The notes under the pieces: generated by a model
The model's database searches: none
Seen by the model: only the letters and a program-made list of their open reading frames with translations
Told to the model about the DNA's origin: nothing
From: Rhodobacter sp.
GTDB taxonomy: Bacteria; Pseudomonadota; Alphaproteobacteria; Rhodobacterales; Rhodobacteraceae
NCBI GenBank assembly: GCA_030066215.1
Contig: JASJCA010000006.1
Coordinates: 1 to 50,992 of the forward strand
DNA: 50,992 nucleotides
Direction: 5' to 3'
Position numbers and translations under genes: made by a program
Part shown: positions 18,254 to 27,512 of the stretch, one piece after another
Layout: every line of letters starts with the position of its first letter
Numbering within the stretch: the first letter of the stretch is position 1

Positions 18254-18880
18254 ATGCGCGCCCTCGTCGTCTATTGCCACCCCAGGCCCGAAAGCTTCAC
18301 CGCCGCGGTGCGCGATCTGGTGCTGGCCAAGCTCGAAGACGCCGGCGCCGAGACCCGCCTGATCGACCTCTACGCCGACGGATTTCAACCGGCTCTGACC
18401 GCGCATGAGCTGGAAGTCTATGAAGATACAGAGAAAAATCAGGAGCCGGTGGCCCAACACATCGCCGATGTGCAATGGTGCGACACCCTGATCTTCGTCT
18501 ACCCCACCTGGTGGTACGGCCTGCCCGCGATGCTCAAGGGCTGGCTCGACCGCGTGCTGGTGCCCGGCTGCGCCTTCCTGATGCCCGACGAGGTCAACAC
18601 CGACATCCGCCCCGCCCTCACCCACATCACGAGGCTCGGCGTCTTCACCACCTGTGGCGCGAGTTGGTGGCTCACCCGCTATGTCAGCGCACCCGGTAAG
18701 CGCATGATTTTGCGGGGAATTCGTCTTCTCTGCGCCAAGAGCTGCAAGACCGCCTACGCTGCGCACTACCTGATGGACAGCTCCACCGACGCGTCCCGCG
18801 CCAAGCATCTAAGAAGGGTCGCCGCCAAACTCGACCGATTCCTCGGCCCGGCCCCCGCCCGCAAGGCGGCGACGGCATGA
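18254..18880 (+). CDS. NAD(P)H dehydrogenase (quinone), flavodoxin-2 fold, copy 2
   Basis: This 208-residue paralog of the preceding gene has the same landmarks: VYCHPRPESF (flavin phosphate loop), LYADGFQPAL, and VYPTWWYGLPAMLKGWLDRVL (flavin ring loop). The two proteins are clearly related but well diverged, so the duplication is old. Its last codon overlaps the start of the oxygenase gene (ATGA at 18877-18880). A pair of flavin reductases beside an Fe(II) oxygenase and an FAD oxidase suggests reduction of an oxidised ring intermediate or quinone recycling; this is inference. Confidence 0.87.
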   Translation: MRALVVYCHPRPESFTAAVRDLVLAKLEDAGAETRLIDLYADGFQPALTAHELEVYEDTEKNQEPVAQHIADVQWCDTLIFVYPTWWYGLPAMLKGWLDRVLVPGCAFLMPDEVNTDIRPALTHITRLGVFTTCGASWWLTRYVSAPGKRMILRGIRLLCAKSCKTAYAAHYLMDSSTDASRAKHLRRVAAKLDRFLGPAPARKAATA

Positions 18881-19797
18881 TCCCGGTCCTCGACTGGCGT
18901 CGGTTCGACACCGACCGCCCCGGCTTCGTCGCCGACCTGGGTGCGGCTTGCCGCGGCCCCGGCTTCTTCCTGCTGAGCCATCACACGGTGCCCAAGGACC
19001 TCCGAATCCGGGTCTTCGAAATGGCCAACGCCTTCTTTTCGTTACCGGACTCCGAGAAGGCTAAGATCTCCATCCTCAACACCCCGCATTATCGCGGCTG
19101 GGGCAAGGAGGGCGACGAGTCGCTCGATGAAACCTCGTCGCTGGTCGACCGCAAGGAGACCTTCAACATCGGCTACGACCTGCCCACCGACGACCCCCGT
19201 GTGATCGCCGGGGAACCCTTCCGGGGTGTCAACCAATGGCCCGACCTGCCGGGTTTTCGCGAGACCCTGCTCGCCTATTACGACGCCGCCCTTGCGCTCG
19301 GCAAAGTCCTCCACCGCGCCTTCGCGCACGACCTCGGCCTGCCCGAGGATCACTTCGCCCACGCCTTCGACGAGCCGCTCGCCGCTCTGCGCATGCTGCA
19401 CTATCCCCCTGGAACTGGGGCGAAAAATGAGATCGGGGCGGGGGCGCATACGGATTACGGGGCGATCACTTTACTGATGACCGACGGCGAGCCGGGCCTT
19501 CAGGTCAAGCCCCGCGGCGGCGACTGGATCGACGTGCCGCACGTCGACGACGCCTATGTCGTCAATATCGGCGATTGCCTGATGCGCTGGACCAACGACA
19601 TCTACGTCTCGACCCCGCACCGGGTGCTGCCGCCGATTCGCCGGCGCCGGTCGGTCGCGATGTTCGTCGAGGCTAACCCCGACCAGATCATCCGCGCGCT
19701 CCCGGGCACGGGTGCGCCGAAATACACCCCCATTCGCGCGGCCGACTACCTGATGTCGCGGCTCGACGCGACCTATGCGCCGAAGGAGGTCACATGA
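18877..19797 (+). CDS. Isopenicillin N synthase-like Fe(II)/2-oxoglutarate-type oxygenase
   Basis: The 306-residue protein has the DIOX_N-type start (IPVLDWRRF, then GFFLLSHHTVP) and the double-stranded beta-helix with the iron triad: H191 and D193 in AHTDYGAITLL and H248 in STPHRVLPP. R258-S259 in RRRRSVAMF is the RxS pair that binds the 2-oxoglutarate carboxylate in most relatives. It is therefore probably a 2-oxoglutarate-dependent hydroxylase or demethylase rather than a true penicillin enzyme. It overlaps the genes on both sides by 4 bp, which places it firmly in this operon. The substrate is probably a ring or side-chain carbon of the imported compound. Confidence 0.9.
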   Translation: MIPVLDWRRFDTDRPGFVADLGAACRGPGFFLLSHHTVPKDLRIRVFEMANAFFSLPDSEKAKISILNTPHYRGWGKEGDESLDETSSLVDRKETFNIGYDLPTDDPRVIAGEPFRGVNQWPDLPGFRETLLAYYDAALALGKVLHRAFAHDLGLPEDHFAHAFDEPLAALRMLHYPPGTGAKNEIGAGAHTDYGAITLLMTDGEPGLQVKPRGGDWIDVPHVDDAYVVNIGDCLMRWTNDIYVSTPHRVLPPIRRRRSVAMFVEANPDQIIRALPGTGAPKYTPIRAADYLMSRLDATYAPKEVT

Positions 19798-20564
19798 GAC
19801 GCCGCGACTGGGCCGACTATCGCACCACCGAATACACCGATATCGACCCGATGAAGACCATCGCGATCCTGCCCACTGCGGCGATCGAACAGCACGGGCC
19901 GCACCTGCCTGTCGGCACCGACACGATGATCGCCCAAGGCATGCTCGACCAACTGCGCGCGGATTGCCCCGACGATCTCGACATCCGCATCCTGCCGATC
20001 CAGGCGGTGGGTAAGTCGAACGAGCATCTGCACGCCCCCGGCACGCTGACCTTGACGGCGGAGACCGCGCTGAAGGCCTGGGTGGAAATCGGTCTGTCGG
20101 TGGCCCGCGCAGGCGTGCACAAGATTGTCATCGCCAATTCGCACGGCGGCAATCTCGACCTGATCTCGATCCTCGCGCGCGAACTGCGGGTGCAGGCCCA
20201 GATGCTCGCCGTCAAGTGCCAGTGGGGCGGTTTCGGGTATCCCGAGGGTCTCTTCAGTGCCCGGGAAAACAGCTTCGGCATCCATGGCGGCGATGTGGAG
20301 ACCTCGCTGATGCTGGCCTTTCGGCCCGAGACCGTCGATATGGCCCAGGCGCGGGATTTCCGTTCCAGCGCCGAGGACACGGCGATCTCGCCCATCGGTC
20401 CGGTCAGCTACGGCTGGATCGCCAGCGACCTGAACCCGGCCGGCACGGTGGGCGAGGCGCATCTGGCGACCGCCGAGAAGGGCAGGGTGACAGCCGAGCA
20501 CCAGGTGGCGGGGTTCATCGAATTGCTGCGGAAGGTTGAGGCCACGCCGCTCTTTTCAAGCTAA
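19794..20564 (+). CDS. Creatininase-family amidohydrolase
   Basis: The 256-residue protein carries the metal ligands of the creatininase fold: E32, H34 and D43 in [15 protein letters not shown]117 in IANSHGGN, and E169 in GGDVETS. Known members hydrolyse cyclic amides (creatinine), deformylate FAPy intermediates, or act in mycofactocin maturation. Its start overlaps the oxygenase stop (ATGA). With a cytosine/creatinine-deaminase-like enzyme in the same array, opening of a cyclic amide or removal of a formyl group is a reasonable role. It is not clear that creatinine itself is the substrate, because no creatinase or carbamoylsarcosine hydrolase is nearby. Confidence 0.88.
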   Translation: MRRRDWADYRTTEYTDIDPMKTIAILPTAAIEQHGPHLPVGTDTMIAQGMLDQLRADCPDDLDIRILPIQAVGKSNEHLHAPGTLTLTAETALKAWVEIGLSVARAGVHKIVIANSHGGNLDLISILARELRVQAQMLAVKCQWGGFGYPEGLFSARENSFGIHGGDVETSLMLAFRPETVDMAQARDFRSSAEDTAISPIGPVSYGWIASDLNPAGTVGEAHLATAEKGRVTAEHQVAGFIELLRKVEATPLFSS

Positions 20565-20605
20565 GATCGCAGCGACTCGGGACACCGTTTGCGCGAGGTG
20601 CAATA

Positions 20606-21703
20606 ATGAAAGTCGGCGACACCCCCTATCGCTCGATCTGGTACGACGCAGGCGCGGCAGAGGTCCGCATCATCGACCAGCGCTGGCTGCCGCACGAGTT
20701 CCGCATCGTGGCGCTGAAGACCCGCGACGACTTCGCCGCCGCGATCCGCGACATGTGGGTGCGCGGCGCGCCGCTGATCGGCGCCGCCGCCGCCTACGGC
20801 ATGGCTGAGGCGATGGCTCGCGACGCCTCCGACGCCAACCTCAACGCCACCTGGGACGCGTTGCACGCCACCCGGCCCACGGCGATCAATCTGCGTTGGG
20901 CGCTCGACGCCATGCGCACCCTCCTGACCCCGCTGCCAGAGCCGGACCGCGCCGCCGCCGCCTTCCGCAAGGCCGCCGAGATTTGCGACGAAGACGTCGA
21001 GAGCAACCGCATGATTGGCGTACACGGGCTGGAGGTCATCAAAGATATCGCGGCACGGAAACCGGCGGGCGAACCGGTCCGCATCCTCACCCATTGCAAT
21101 GCCGGCTGGCTTGCCACCGTCGATTGGGGCACCGCGACCTCGCCGATCTACCAGGCCCACGACGCCGGCATCCCGGTGCATGTGTTCGTCGACGAAACCC
21201 GGCCGCGGAACCAGGGCGCGCATCTCACCGCCTGGGAGATGGCCGGCCACGGCGTGCCGCACGACCTGATCGTCGATAATGCCGGCGGGCATCTGATGCA
21301 GAGGGGCGAGGTCGATCTGGTGATCACCGGCACCGACCGCACCACCGCCACCGGCGACGTCTGCAACAAGATCGGCACCTATCTGAAGGCGCTGGCGGCG
21401 CAGGACAACGGCGTGCCGTTCTACGTCGCGCTGCCGTCGCCGACGATCGACTGGACGGTGCGCGACGGCGTGGCCGAGATCCCGATCGAGGAACGCGACG
21501 GCCACGAGGTCACCCATGTCCAGGGAAAATCGGCCGACGGCGCCACCGCCGAGGTGCAGATCTCGCCCGACGCGACGCCCGCCCGCAACCCCGCCTTCGA
21601 CGTCACGCCGGCGCGCCTCGTCACCGGCCTGATCACCGAGCGCGGCGTCGCACCCGCCAGCGCCGACGGCCTGCGCGCCCTCTTCCCCGACCGCGCCGCC
21701 TGA
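20606..21703 (+). CDS. mtnA: S-methyl-5-thioribose-1-phosphate isomerase-type aldose-ketose isomerase
   Basis: The 365-residue protein has the full MtnA signature: RGAPLIG (53-59), the catalytic cysteine in LTHCNAG (C164), [16 protein letters not shown], and the catalytic aspartate in [19 protein letters not shown] (D244). MtnA converts methylthioribose-1-phosphate to the ribulose form in methionine salvage; the related eIF2B-like and ribose-1,5-bisphosphate isomerases share the fold. GAGG precedes ATG 20606. It is the last gene of the array, 41 bp after the creatininase gene, and no mtnK, mtnP or other salvage gene is near. It may instead isomerise a sugar phosphate released from a nucleoside-like substrate. 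A hairpin follows the stop. Confidence 0.88.
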   Translation: MKVGDTPYRSIWYDAGAAEVRIIDQRWLPHEFRIVALKTRDDFAAAIRDMWVRGAPLIGAAAAYGMAEAMARDASDANLNATWDALHATRPTAINLRWALDAMRTLLTPLPEPDRAAAAFRKAAEICDEDVESNRMIGVHGLEVIKDIAARKPAGEPVRILTHCNAGWLATVDWGTATSPIYQAHDAGIPVHVFVDETRPRNQGAHLTAWEMAGHGVPHDLIVDNAGGHLMQRGEVDLVITGTDRTTATGDVCNKIGTYLKALAAQDNGVPFYVALPSPTIDWTVRDGVAEIPIEERDGHEVTHVQGKSADGATAEVQISPDATPARNPAFDVTPARLVTGLITERGVAPASADGLRALFPDRAA

Positions 21704-21720
21704 TCCGCGGGCCGCTTCCG

Positions 21721-21759
21721 GCGCCGAGAGGTCCCGGGTCAAGACCGGGACCGCGGCGC
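21721..21759 (+). terminator. Strong hairpin after mtnA (terminator or dispersed repeat)
   Basis: GGTCCCGG (21730-21737) and CCGGGACC (21745-21752) pair around a 7-base loop. An outer stem GCGCCG / CGGCGC extends it to 21721-21759. It starts 17 bp after the mtnA stop and could end the long operon, but no U-tract follows. Similar hairpins are often dispersed in Rhodobacterales genomes. Confidence 0.5.
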
Positions 21760-22139
21760 GATCAGACGAGCGGCGGGGTCAATTGCGTGCGCCTCCGCGG
21801 TGACGTTTGTCGGCGGTGGAATTGATCGCCGAATCCGCTGTCATGCGCCGGCCCGGCTGGCCTAGCTCTTGGGGCGGAGATCGAAGAGCACCCAGGGCAC
21901 GGACTCAAGGGGCGCAGCCCCGCCGTGCCCATCGCCAACCCGCCCAGGAGGGGTGGCGATTTGTCGACACCAGCGCACCGCTCGAAGTCCTACGGATTCC
22001 ACAGCAATAAAGCGCCGCCGATCAGAGGTCGGTTCGCCACCCCGCGGGTCGGCGATGGGCCCGGCTCCTCACGAAACGATCGATGGCCGCTCCACGGAAA
22101 CGTCAATTCCCCGAACCCGACTCCGTCACCCAATTGCCC
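21760..22139. other. Convergent gene-free interval with two hairpins
   Basis: About 380 bp between mtnA and the convergent xdhC-like gene with no credible coding frame. Two inverted repeats lie in it: 21896-21929 (GGCACGG / CCGTGCC outside, GGGGC-GCA-GCCCC inside) and 21931-21960 (ATCGCCA / TGGCGAT). The first has the same G-run/loop/C-run style as the elements at 25015 and 32572. They may act as bidirectional terminators. Confidence 0.5.
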
Positions 22140-22955
22140 TCACCCAGCCGTCGCGCCCACCGCCGTGCTACGCAGCTCCCGGTCCGCATTGCGCCAGGCG
22201 ACGATCTCGGCCAGCACCGAAATCGCGATCTCCTGCGGATCGACCCCCTTCAGGTCCAGCCCCGCCGGCGATTTCAGCCGCGCAATCTTCTCAACTGGAA
22301 CCCCCGCGGCAGCAAGCTTCGCCGTCAGCGCCGACGCCTTACGGCGCGAGGCCACCATCGACACCCGCCGCGCCGGGCTTTCCACCGCCGCCCTCAGACA
22401 GGCCAGATCGCGCGCGCCCTGCGAGGCGACCACGACGAAATCGCGCGGCCCCAGATCCAGGCCTTCAAGGCCCGCCCCGTCGAACCGCGCCACCTCGGCA
22501 TCGGTTTCCAGCGCCTCCGGCACCACCACCCGGTAGCCCGCGAGCGCGCCGTGCGCAGCCAGGGCCCGGGCGATCGGCGTGGTCCCGAAGATCACCAACC
22601 GCGGCGGCAGCTCGAATGGCTCGATCAGCAGATCCACCGTGCCGCCTGAGGGGCAGCCGCTTTTATAGACCTGCGCCCCGTCGTCGTCGGTCAGCGCCAC
22701 CACCGTGTCGGACGGCTTCACCCGGATCACCTGGGTTTCGCCGCTGGCGATCGCCGCCAGCCCCGCCGCCCGCACCGCCCGCTGCACGCAGGCGCCGCCC
22801 AGGTGGCCGAGGATCTCGCCCGCGTCGGTCACCGCCGCCTTGGCCCCGGCCTTGGCCGAGGTCACGTCCGCCGTGCGCACCACCGTGGCGATGCAGAACG
22901 GCCGCCCGCTGCGGCGCAACGCGTCCACAGTATCGAAGATGTCGAACTTGCCCAT
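22140..22955 (-). CDS. coxF: XdhC/CoxF family molybdenum-cofactor maturation protein
   Basis: The 271-residue protein has the two-part XdhC/CoxI layout: an N-terminal domain (CIATVVRTADVTSAKAGAKA, then HLGGACVQRAV, with the conserved small-residue/Cys segment) and a C-terminal Rossmann domain beginning LVIFGTTPIARALAAHG near residue 118. Family members bind and sulfurate the molybdenum cofactor or insert it into the xanthine-dehydrogenase-type enzyme. It is the last gene of the minus-strand CO dehydrogenase operon, 9 bp after coxE, the position that coxF holds in Oligotropha-type clusters. The symbol is assigned by that order. Confidence 0.85.
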   Translation of the reverse strand: MGKFDIFDTVDALRRSGRPFCIATVVRTADVTSAKAGAKAAVTDAGEILGHLGGACVQRAVRAAGLAAIASGETQVIRVKPSDTVVALTDDDGAQVYKSGCPSGGTVDLLIEPFELPPRLVIFGTTPIARALAAHGALAGYRVVVPEALETDAEVARFDGAGLEGLDLGPRDFVVVASQGARDLACLRAAVESPARRVSMVASRRKASALTAKLAAAGVPVEKIARLKSPAGLDLKGVDPQEIAISVLAEIVAWRNADRELRSTAVGATAG

Positions 22956-22964
22956 ATTCGCCCC

Positions 22965-24143
22965 CTAAAGCTTCGCAAACTGCGGTTCCAACGCCGCCAG
23001 CGCCTCAATTGTGTTCGCCGGCAGATGCGCGTCGAGATAGGGCATCGCCGCCGACATCCCCGCCGCCACCGGCGCATAGTCGCGCCAGCCGAGCAGCGGG
23101 TTCAGCCACACCACCCGCCGCGCCTTGCGCTTGATCCGTGCCAGCGCCCCGGCCAGCGCCTTGGGCGCCCCGGTGCAATAGCCGTCAGACAGAACGATCA
23201 CCACAGTGCGCCCGTTCAGCGCCTGCGCCGCATAGGTGTCGGCGAAGGCGTTCAGCGCGCCGCCGATGTCGGTGCCGCCGCCGAAGCCCTCGGCCATCAG
23301 GCTCAGCCGCCCCGCCGCGCGCAAGCTGTCGTGGTCGCGCAAGGCGGCGGTGATGCGAATCAGCCGGGTGTGGAACAGATAGGCGTCGGCCTTGGTGTCG
23401 ACATCGATGAGCCCCTTGACGAAGGCCAGAAACACCCGCGCGTAGACCGTCATCGAGCCGGACACGTCGCAGAGCGCCACGATCCGCATCGGTCGGTCCG
23501 GCCGGGCCTTGCGGAAAAGGTCGATCGGTTCGCCGCCCCGCGCCAGGCTCGCCCGCTGGATCCGCCGCAGGTCCAGCGCCGGTCCGCGCAGCGCCCGCTT
23601 GCGCCGCCGGGATCGTTGGTCGCGGATCGCCCGCGCTAGATCGCGCGCCGCTCTTTCTGCCGCGCGCAGGCTGTCCTCATCCATCAACTCGCGCAGATCG
23701 CGCTTGCGCAGGTTCTCGGTCCGCGTCGCGATCAGCCGCCCGTCGACGCCCTCCGCCGCGCCGTCGCCATCGCCCGGCGTGGTCTCGCCGGCCGCCTCGG
23801 CGCCGTCCTCGCCGTCGAGATGCGGTCGCCACAGCGTCGGCCGCGCCGATTGCACCCGCACATGCGCACTGCTCGTCGCCGCCCGCTGCTTGCCGGCGTT
23901 GAACCAATAGGCGCCGAAAAGGTCGTCGAATTTCCGCCAGCCTTCCGCATCCGGCACCAGAAGCGCCCGCAGTGCCAGCCGCGCCGCGCCCGGATCGGTC
24001 GCCTCCACCGCCCCGAGCGCCGCCAGGGCCTCCGCCGTCTCGCCGGGGCCGAGCTTCAGCCCGTTCATCCGCAGATGCGCCACGAAGCCCGCCATCCGGT
24101 CGGCCACGCCCTGGGCCCGCGACGGAAACCGCGTCACCGCCAC
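22965..24143 (-). CDS. coxE: VWA-domain protein CoxE
   Basis: The 392-residue protein starts at a GTG two bases after the coxD stop. The C-terminal von Willebrand A domain has a MIDAS start ALCDVSGSM (226-231) and a second metal residue set in EGFGGGTDIG. The N-terminal half is helical, with a charged linker rich in Asp, Glu and Gly (about 110-135) and a basic run (SRRRKRALR) before the VWA domain. CoxE works with the AAA+ ATPase CoxD to insert copper and sulfur into the CoxL active site of CO dehydrogenase (known for Oligotropha). The order D-E-F behind coxL supports the assignment. Confidence 0.92.
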   Translation of the reverse strand: MAVTRFPSRAQGVADRMAGFVAHLRMNGLKLGPGETAEALAALGAVEATDPGAARLALRALLVPDAEGWRKFDDLFGAYWFNAGKQRAATSSAHVRVQSARPTLWRPHLDGEDGAEAAGETTPGDGDGAAEGVDGRLIATRTENLRKRDLRELMDEDSLRAAERAARDLARAIRDQRSRRRKRALRGPALDLRRIQRASLARGGEPIDLFRKARPDRPMRIVALCDVSGSMTVYARVFLAFVKGLIDVDTKADAYLFHTRLIRITAALRDHDSLRAAGRLSLMAEGFGGGTDIGGALNAFADTYAAQALNGRTVVIVLSDGYCTGAPKALAGALARIKRKARRVVWLNPLLGWRDYAPVAAGMSAAMPYLDAHLPANTIEALAALEPQFAKL

Positions 24144-24144
24144 C

Positions 24145-24999
24145 TCAGGCCACCTTGCCGATGATCCGGTCCATCACCTCGACCGGCGCCGCATCGCGGT
24201 CGGCGGCGGTCTTCAACAGACAAACCAGCGTGGCCTGCACCGCGCCCCGGTCGTCGGCCAGGTCGTTGATCCCCAGTCCCGCCAGCGCCGCCGCCCAGTC
24301 GAGCATCTCGGCAATCCCGGGCTTCTTCTCCAGATCCTCGCGCCGCAGGCCCTGCACTACGCCGACGATCTGCGCCGCCAGCTGCGGCTCCAACCCCGGC
24401 GCGCGCTTGCGCAGGATCGCGAGCTCCGTCTCACGGTCCGGATAGTCGACATAGGAGTAAAGGCACCGCCGCCGCAGCGCGTCGGACAAGTCCCGCGTCC
24501 CGTTCGCCGTCAGCACCACCACCGGCCGCGCCTTGGCCTTCACTGTCCCCAGCTCTGGAATCGAGATCTGAAACTCCGATAGGATTTCAAGCAAATACGC
24601 CTCGAACTCCTCGTCCGCCCGGTCGATCTCGTCGATCAGCAACACCGGCGCCACATCCTGCGAGATCGCCTCCAAGAGCGGCCGCTTCAGCAGGTACTTG
24701 TCCGAAAACAAAGCCTCCTCCGACGCCCCCTCCGCCCGGATCGCCAAGAGCTGCCGCTGATAATTCCACTCATAGATAGCGTGCGAGGTATCCAGCCCCT
24801 CATAACACTGCAACCGAATGAGCCGCGTCTCCTGCACCTCCGCCAAAGCCTTCGCGATCTCGGTCTTGCCGACACCGGCAGGCCCTTCAAGCAGCAATGG
24901 TCGCCCCAACGCCAGCGCCAGGTGCAACGCCATCGCCAGGCTCTCATCGGCCACATAGCCGACCCGCGCCAACCGCTCGCGCAACGCCAAATGGCTCAA
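24145..24999 (-). CDS. coxD: MoxR-type AAA+ ATPase CoxD
   Basis: I place the start at TTG 24999, which has GGGAG seven bases upstream and gives 284 residues beginning SHLALRERLARVGYVADESL, as in other CoxD proteins. An ATG-like start at 25083 would translate through the hairpin repeat and is unlikely. Walker A is GPAGVGKT (39-46), Walker B VLLIDEID (119-126), and sensor residues follow in VVLTANGTRDLSDALRRRC. MoxR ATPases remodel partner proteins; CoxD is needed to build the copper-sulfur-molybdenum site of CO dehydrogenase. It follows coxL after about 95 bp that contain a dispersed hairpin element. Confidence 0.9.
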   Translation of the reverse strand: MSHLALRERLARVGYVADESLAMALHLALALGRPLLLEGPAGVGKTEIAKALAEVQETRLIRLQCYEGLDTSHAIYEWNYQRQLLAIRAEGASEEALFSDKYLLKRPLLEAISQDVAPVLLIDEIDRADEEFEAYLLEILSEFQISIPELGTVKAKARPVVVLTANGTRDLSDALRRRCLYSYVDYPDRETELAILRKRAPGLEPQLAAQIVGVVQGLRREDLEKKPGIAEMLDWAAALAGLGINDLADDRGAVQATLVCLLKTAADRDAAPVEVMDRIIGKVA

Positions 25000-25014
25000 G
25001 AGAACGCTCCCTTC

Positions 25015-25063
25015 TTCATCTCTTTCGAAATACGCCGGGGGTCTGGGGGCAGAGCCCCCAGCC
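25015..25063. repeat. Dispersed hairpin element, copy A
   Basis: A conserved left part (TTCATCTCTTTCGAAATACG, then CCGGGG) is followed by a hairpin CTGGGGGC-AGA-GCCCCCAG (25043-25061). It lies between coxL and coxD. Copy B at 32572-32620 shares 24 of the first 26 bases and has the same hairpin shape with different, compensating stem bases. Confidence 0.8.
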
Positions 25064-25094
25064 GGTCGGATTGCCGAAGGCAATTCGAACCCGA

Positions 25095-27512
25095 TTACGC
25101 ATGCAGTCCCAACTCACGGGCCGTCTTCCACACCCGCCAATGGTCATGCGGCATGTGGCTCTGCGTCAAGCCGAACGGACGGAACGCATCGTGTACTGCG
25201 TTGGAAAAACACGGCACCCCGCCCACATTCGGGCTCTCGCCCACGCCCTTGGCGCCGATCGGATGGTGCGGCGAAGGCGTCGTGGTGTGGTCGGTGACGT
25301 AGGTCGGCGTCTCCCAGGACGTCGGGATGAAGAAATCCATCAGCGTCGCCGTCTTGTGGTTGCCCATCTCGTCATAGGCGATTTCCTGCCCCATCGCGAT
25401 GGCCAACGCCTCGGTCAGCCCGCCATGCACCTGCCCCTCGATGATCATCGGGTTGATCCGGGTGCCGCAATCATCCAACGCATAGAACGACCGGATGTCC
25501 GTCTCGCCCGTGTCCACATCGATATCGACGACGCAGATATAGGCCCCGAACGGGTAGGTCATGTTCGGAGGGTCATAGTAGCTCACCGCCTCCAAACCTG
25601 GCTCCAGCCCCGGGATCGCCTGGTTATAGGCGGCGAATGCGATCTCTTTCATCGTCTTGAACCGCTCTGGCGCGCCCTTGACGACGAAGCGGTCCACGTC
25701 GAACTCCACATCGTCGTCATGGACCTCCAACAGATACGCCGCGATCATCTGCGCCTTGGCCCGGATTTTCCGCGCCGCCATCGCCGTCGCGGCCCCCGCC
25801 ACCGGGGTCGAGCGCGACCCGTAGGTCCCAAGCCCATAGGGCGCCGTATCCGTGTCACCCTCTTCCAACGTGATGTCATCCGCCGGCAGGCCGATCTCCG
25901 ACGCGATGATCTGCGCAAAGGTCGTCGCATGGCCCTGGCCTTGCGAAATCGTCCCAAGCCGCGCGATGGCGGACCCTGTCGGATGGATCCGGATCTCGCA
26001 GCTGTCGAACATGCCGAGCCCCAGGATGTCGCAGTTCTTCACCGGTCCCGCGCCGACGATCTCGGTGAAATGCGTCAGGCCAATGCCCATCAGTTTGCGC
26101 GTCTTGCCGGCCTTGAAGTCCTCCAGCTGCTGCGCCTGCTCCTTGCGCAGCCCCTCGTAATCGACGGCCTTCAACGCCTTGTCCCAGGCGGTATGGTAAT
26201 CGCCCGAGTCGTACTCCCAGCCCAAGGCCGACTGATACGGGAACTGGTCGGCCTTGATGAAGTTGATCCGGCGCAGCTCTGCCGCGTCCATGTTCAATTT
26301 GATCGCCAGAACCTCGATCATGCGCTCGATGAAATAGGCCGCCTCCGTCACCCGGAACGAGCAGCGGTACGCCACCCCTCCCGGTGCCTTGTTGGTATAG
26401 ACGCCATCGACCGCCAGATACGCCACCGGAATATCGTAACTCCCGGTGCAGATGTTCATGAACCCCGCGGGGAACTTCGTCGGGTCGGCACAGGCGTCGA
26501 ACCCGCCATGGTCGGCGGTGGTATGACACCAGAGCCCAGTGATCTTGCCCTCTTTCGTGGCGGCGATCTTGCCCTGCATCCAGTAATCCCGGGCGAACGC
26601 GGTGGACATCAGGTTGTCCATCCGGTCCTCGACCCATTTCACCGGCTTGCCGGTCACGATCGAGGCCACGATCGAGCAGATATAGCCCGGGTAGACCCCG
26701 ACCTTGTTGCCGAAGCCGCCACCGATATCGGGCGAGATCACCCGGATATTGTGCTCGGCAATGCCCGAGATCAGCGAGGCCACGGTGCGCACCGCGTGCG
26801 GCGCCTGGAACGTGCCCCAAAGCGTCAGCTTGCCGGTCACCTTGTCCATCGAAGCGACCGAGCCGCAGGTCTCCAGCGGGCAGGGATGGGTGCGGTGGTA
26901 ATAGACCATCTCCTCGACAACCACATCGGCCTCGGCAAGGACCGCCTCGGTGGCGTCCTTGTCGCCCTGCTCCCAGGTGAAGATGTGGTTGTGGTGCTTC
27001 CTTGGCCCATGCGCGCCATCGGCGGCCGGGTCCAAGTCCTCCCGAAGCACCACATCTGATTGGAGCGCCTCGAACGGATCGACGATCACGGGCAGCTCTT
27101 CATACTCGACCTCGACAAGCTCGACGCCATCGGCGGCGGCATAGCGGTCTTCGGCGACGACGAACGCCACCTCCTGGCCCTGGAACAGCACCTTGCCGTC
27201 CGCGAGCACCATCTGCTTGTCGCCCGCCAGCGTCGGCATCCAGTGCAGGCCCAGCGGCTCGAGGTCCTTGGCGGTGATCACCGCCAGCACGCCGGGCACC
27301 TTCAGCGCCTCCTCGGCGTTGATCGACACCACGCGCGCATGGGCATAAGGCGAGCGCACGAAATCGCCAAAGAGCATCCCGTCGAGCTTGATGTCGTCGA
27401 CATAGTTGCCCTTGCCTTGCGTGAAGCGCACGTCCTCGACGCGCTTGCGCGAGGACCCCATGCCCTTGAGGTTTGCGGCGCGTTCTTCGGGGGTCAGCGT
27501 CTGGTCGTTCAT
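25095..27512 (-). CDS. coxL: Aerobic carbon monoxide dehydrogenase large subunit, form I (CoxL)
   Basis: The ATG at 27512 overlaps the coxS stop (ATGA), giving 805 residues, the normal CoxL length. The active-site loop reads [21 protein letters not shown] (381-387, C384) is the motif defining form I, true CO dehydrogenase; the cysteine ligates copper in the Cu-S-Mo centre. Other molybdopterin-cytosine-dinucleotide contacts are [16 protein letters not shown] (262-277) and, near the C-terminus, [13 protein letters not shown] with the catalytic glutamate. It oxidises CO to CO2 and passes electrons through CoxS and CoxM to the respiratory chain. The flanking coxM-coxS-coxL order and coxDEF confirm the role. 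Trace-CO oxidation as a supplemental energy source is typical of marine roseobacters. Confidence 0.97.
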   Translation of the reverse strand: MNDQTLTPEERAANLKGMGSSRKRVEDVRFTQGKGNYVDDIKLDGMLFGDFVRSPYAHARVVSINAEEALKVPGVLAVITAKDLEPLGLHWMPTLAGDKQMVLADGKVLFQGQEVAFVVAEDRYAAADGVELVEVEYEELPVIVDPFEALQSDVVLREDLDPAADGAHGPRKHHNHIFTWEQGDKDATEAVLAEADVVVEEMVYYHRTHPCPLETCGSVASMDKVTGKLTLWGTFQAPHAVRTVASLISGIAEHNIRVISPDIGGGFGNKVGVYPGYICSIVASIVTGKPVKWVEDRMDNLMSTAFARDYWMQGKIAATKEGKITGLWCHTTADHGGFDACADPTKFPAGFMNICTGSYDIPVAYLAVDGVYTNKAPGGVAYRCSFRVTEAAYFIERMIEVLAIKLNMDAAELRRINFIKADQFPYQSALGWEYDSGDYHTAWDKALKAVDYEGLRKEQAQQLEDFKAGKTRKLMGIGLTHFTEIVGAGPVKNCDILGLGMFDSCEIRIHPTGSAIARLGTISQGQGHATTFAQIIASEIGLPADDITLEEGDTDTAPYGLGTYGSRSTPVAGAATAMAARKIRAKAQMIAAYLLEVHDDDVEFDVDRFVVKGAPERFKTMKEIAFAAYNQAIPGLEPGLEAVSYYDPPNMTYPFGAYICVVDIDVDTGETDIRSFYALDDCGTRINPMIIEGQVHGGLTEALAIAMGQEIAYDEMGNHKTATLMDFFIPTSWETPTYVTDHTTTPSPHHPIGAKGVGESPNVGGVPCFSNAVHDAFRPFGLTQSHMPHDHWRVWKTARELGLHA

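Noticed and set aside
21807..22010. 67-residue plus-strand frame between mtnA and the xdhC-like gene
   Set aside because: Arg/Pro-rich, no start signal, overlaps the hairpin repeats, and matches no family I know.
25000..25083. ATG-initiated extension of coxD
   Set aside because: It would translate through the dispersed hairpin element; TTG 24999 has a ribosome-binding site and gives the normal length.
25876..26820. 314-residue minus-strand frame inside coxL
   Set aside because: It is an alternative frame of coxL with Arg/Gly-rich nonsense composition.
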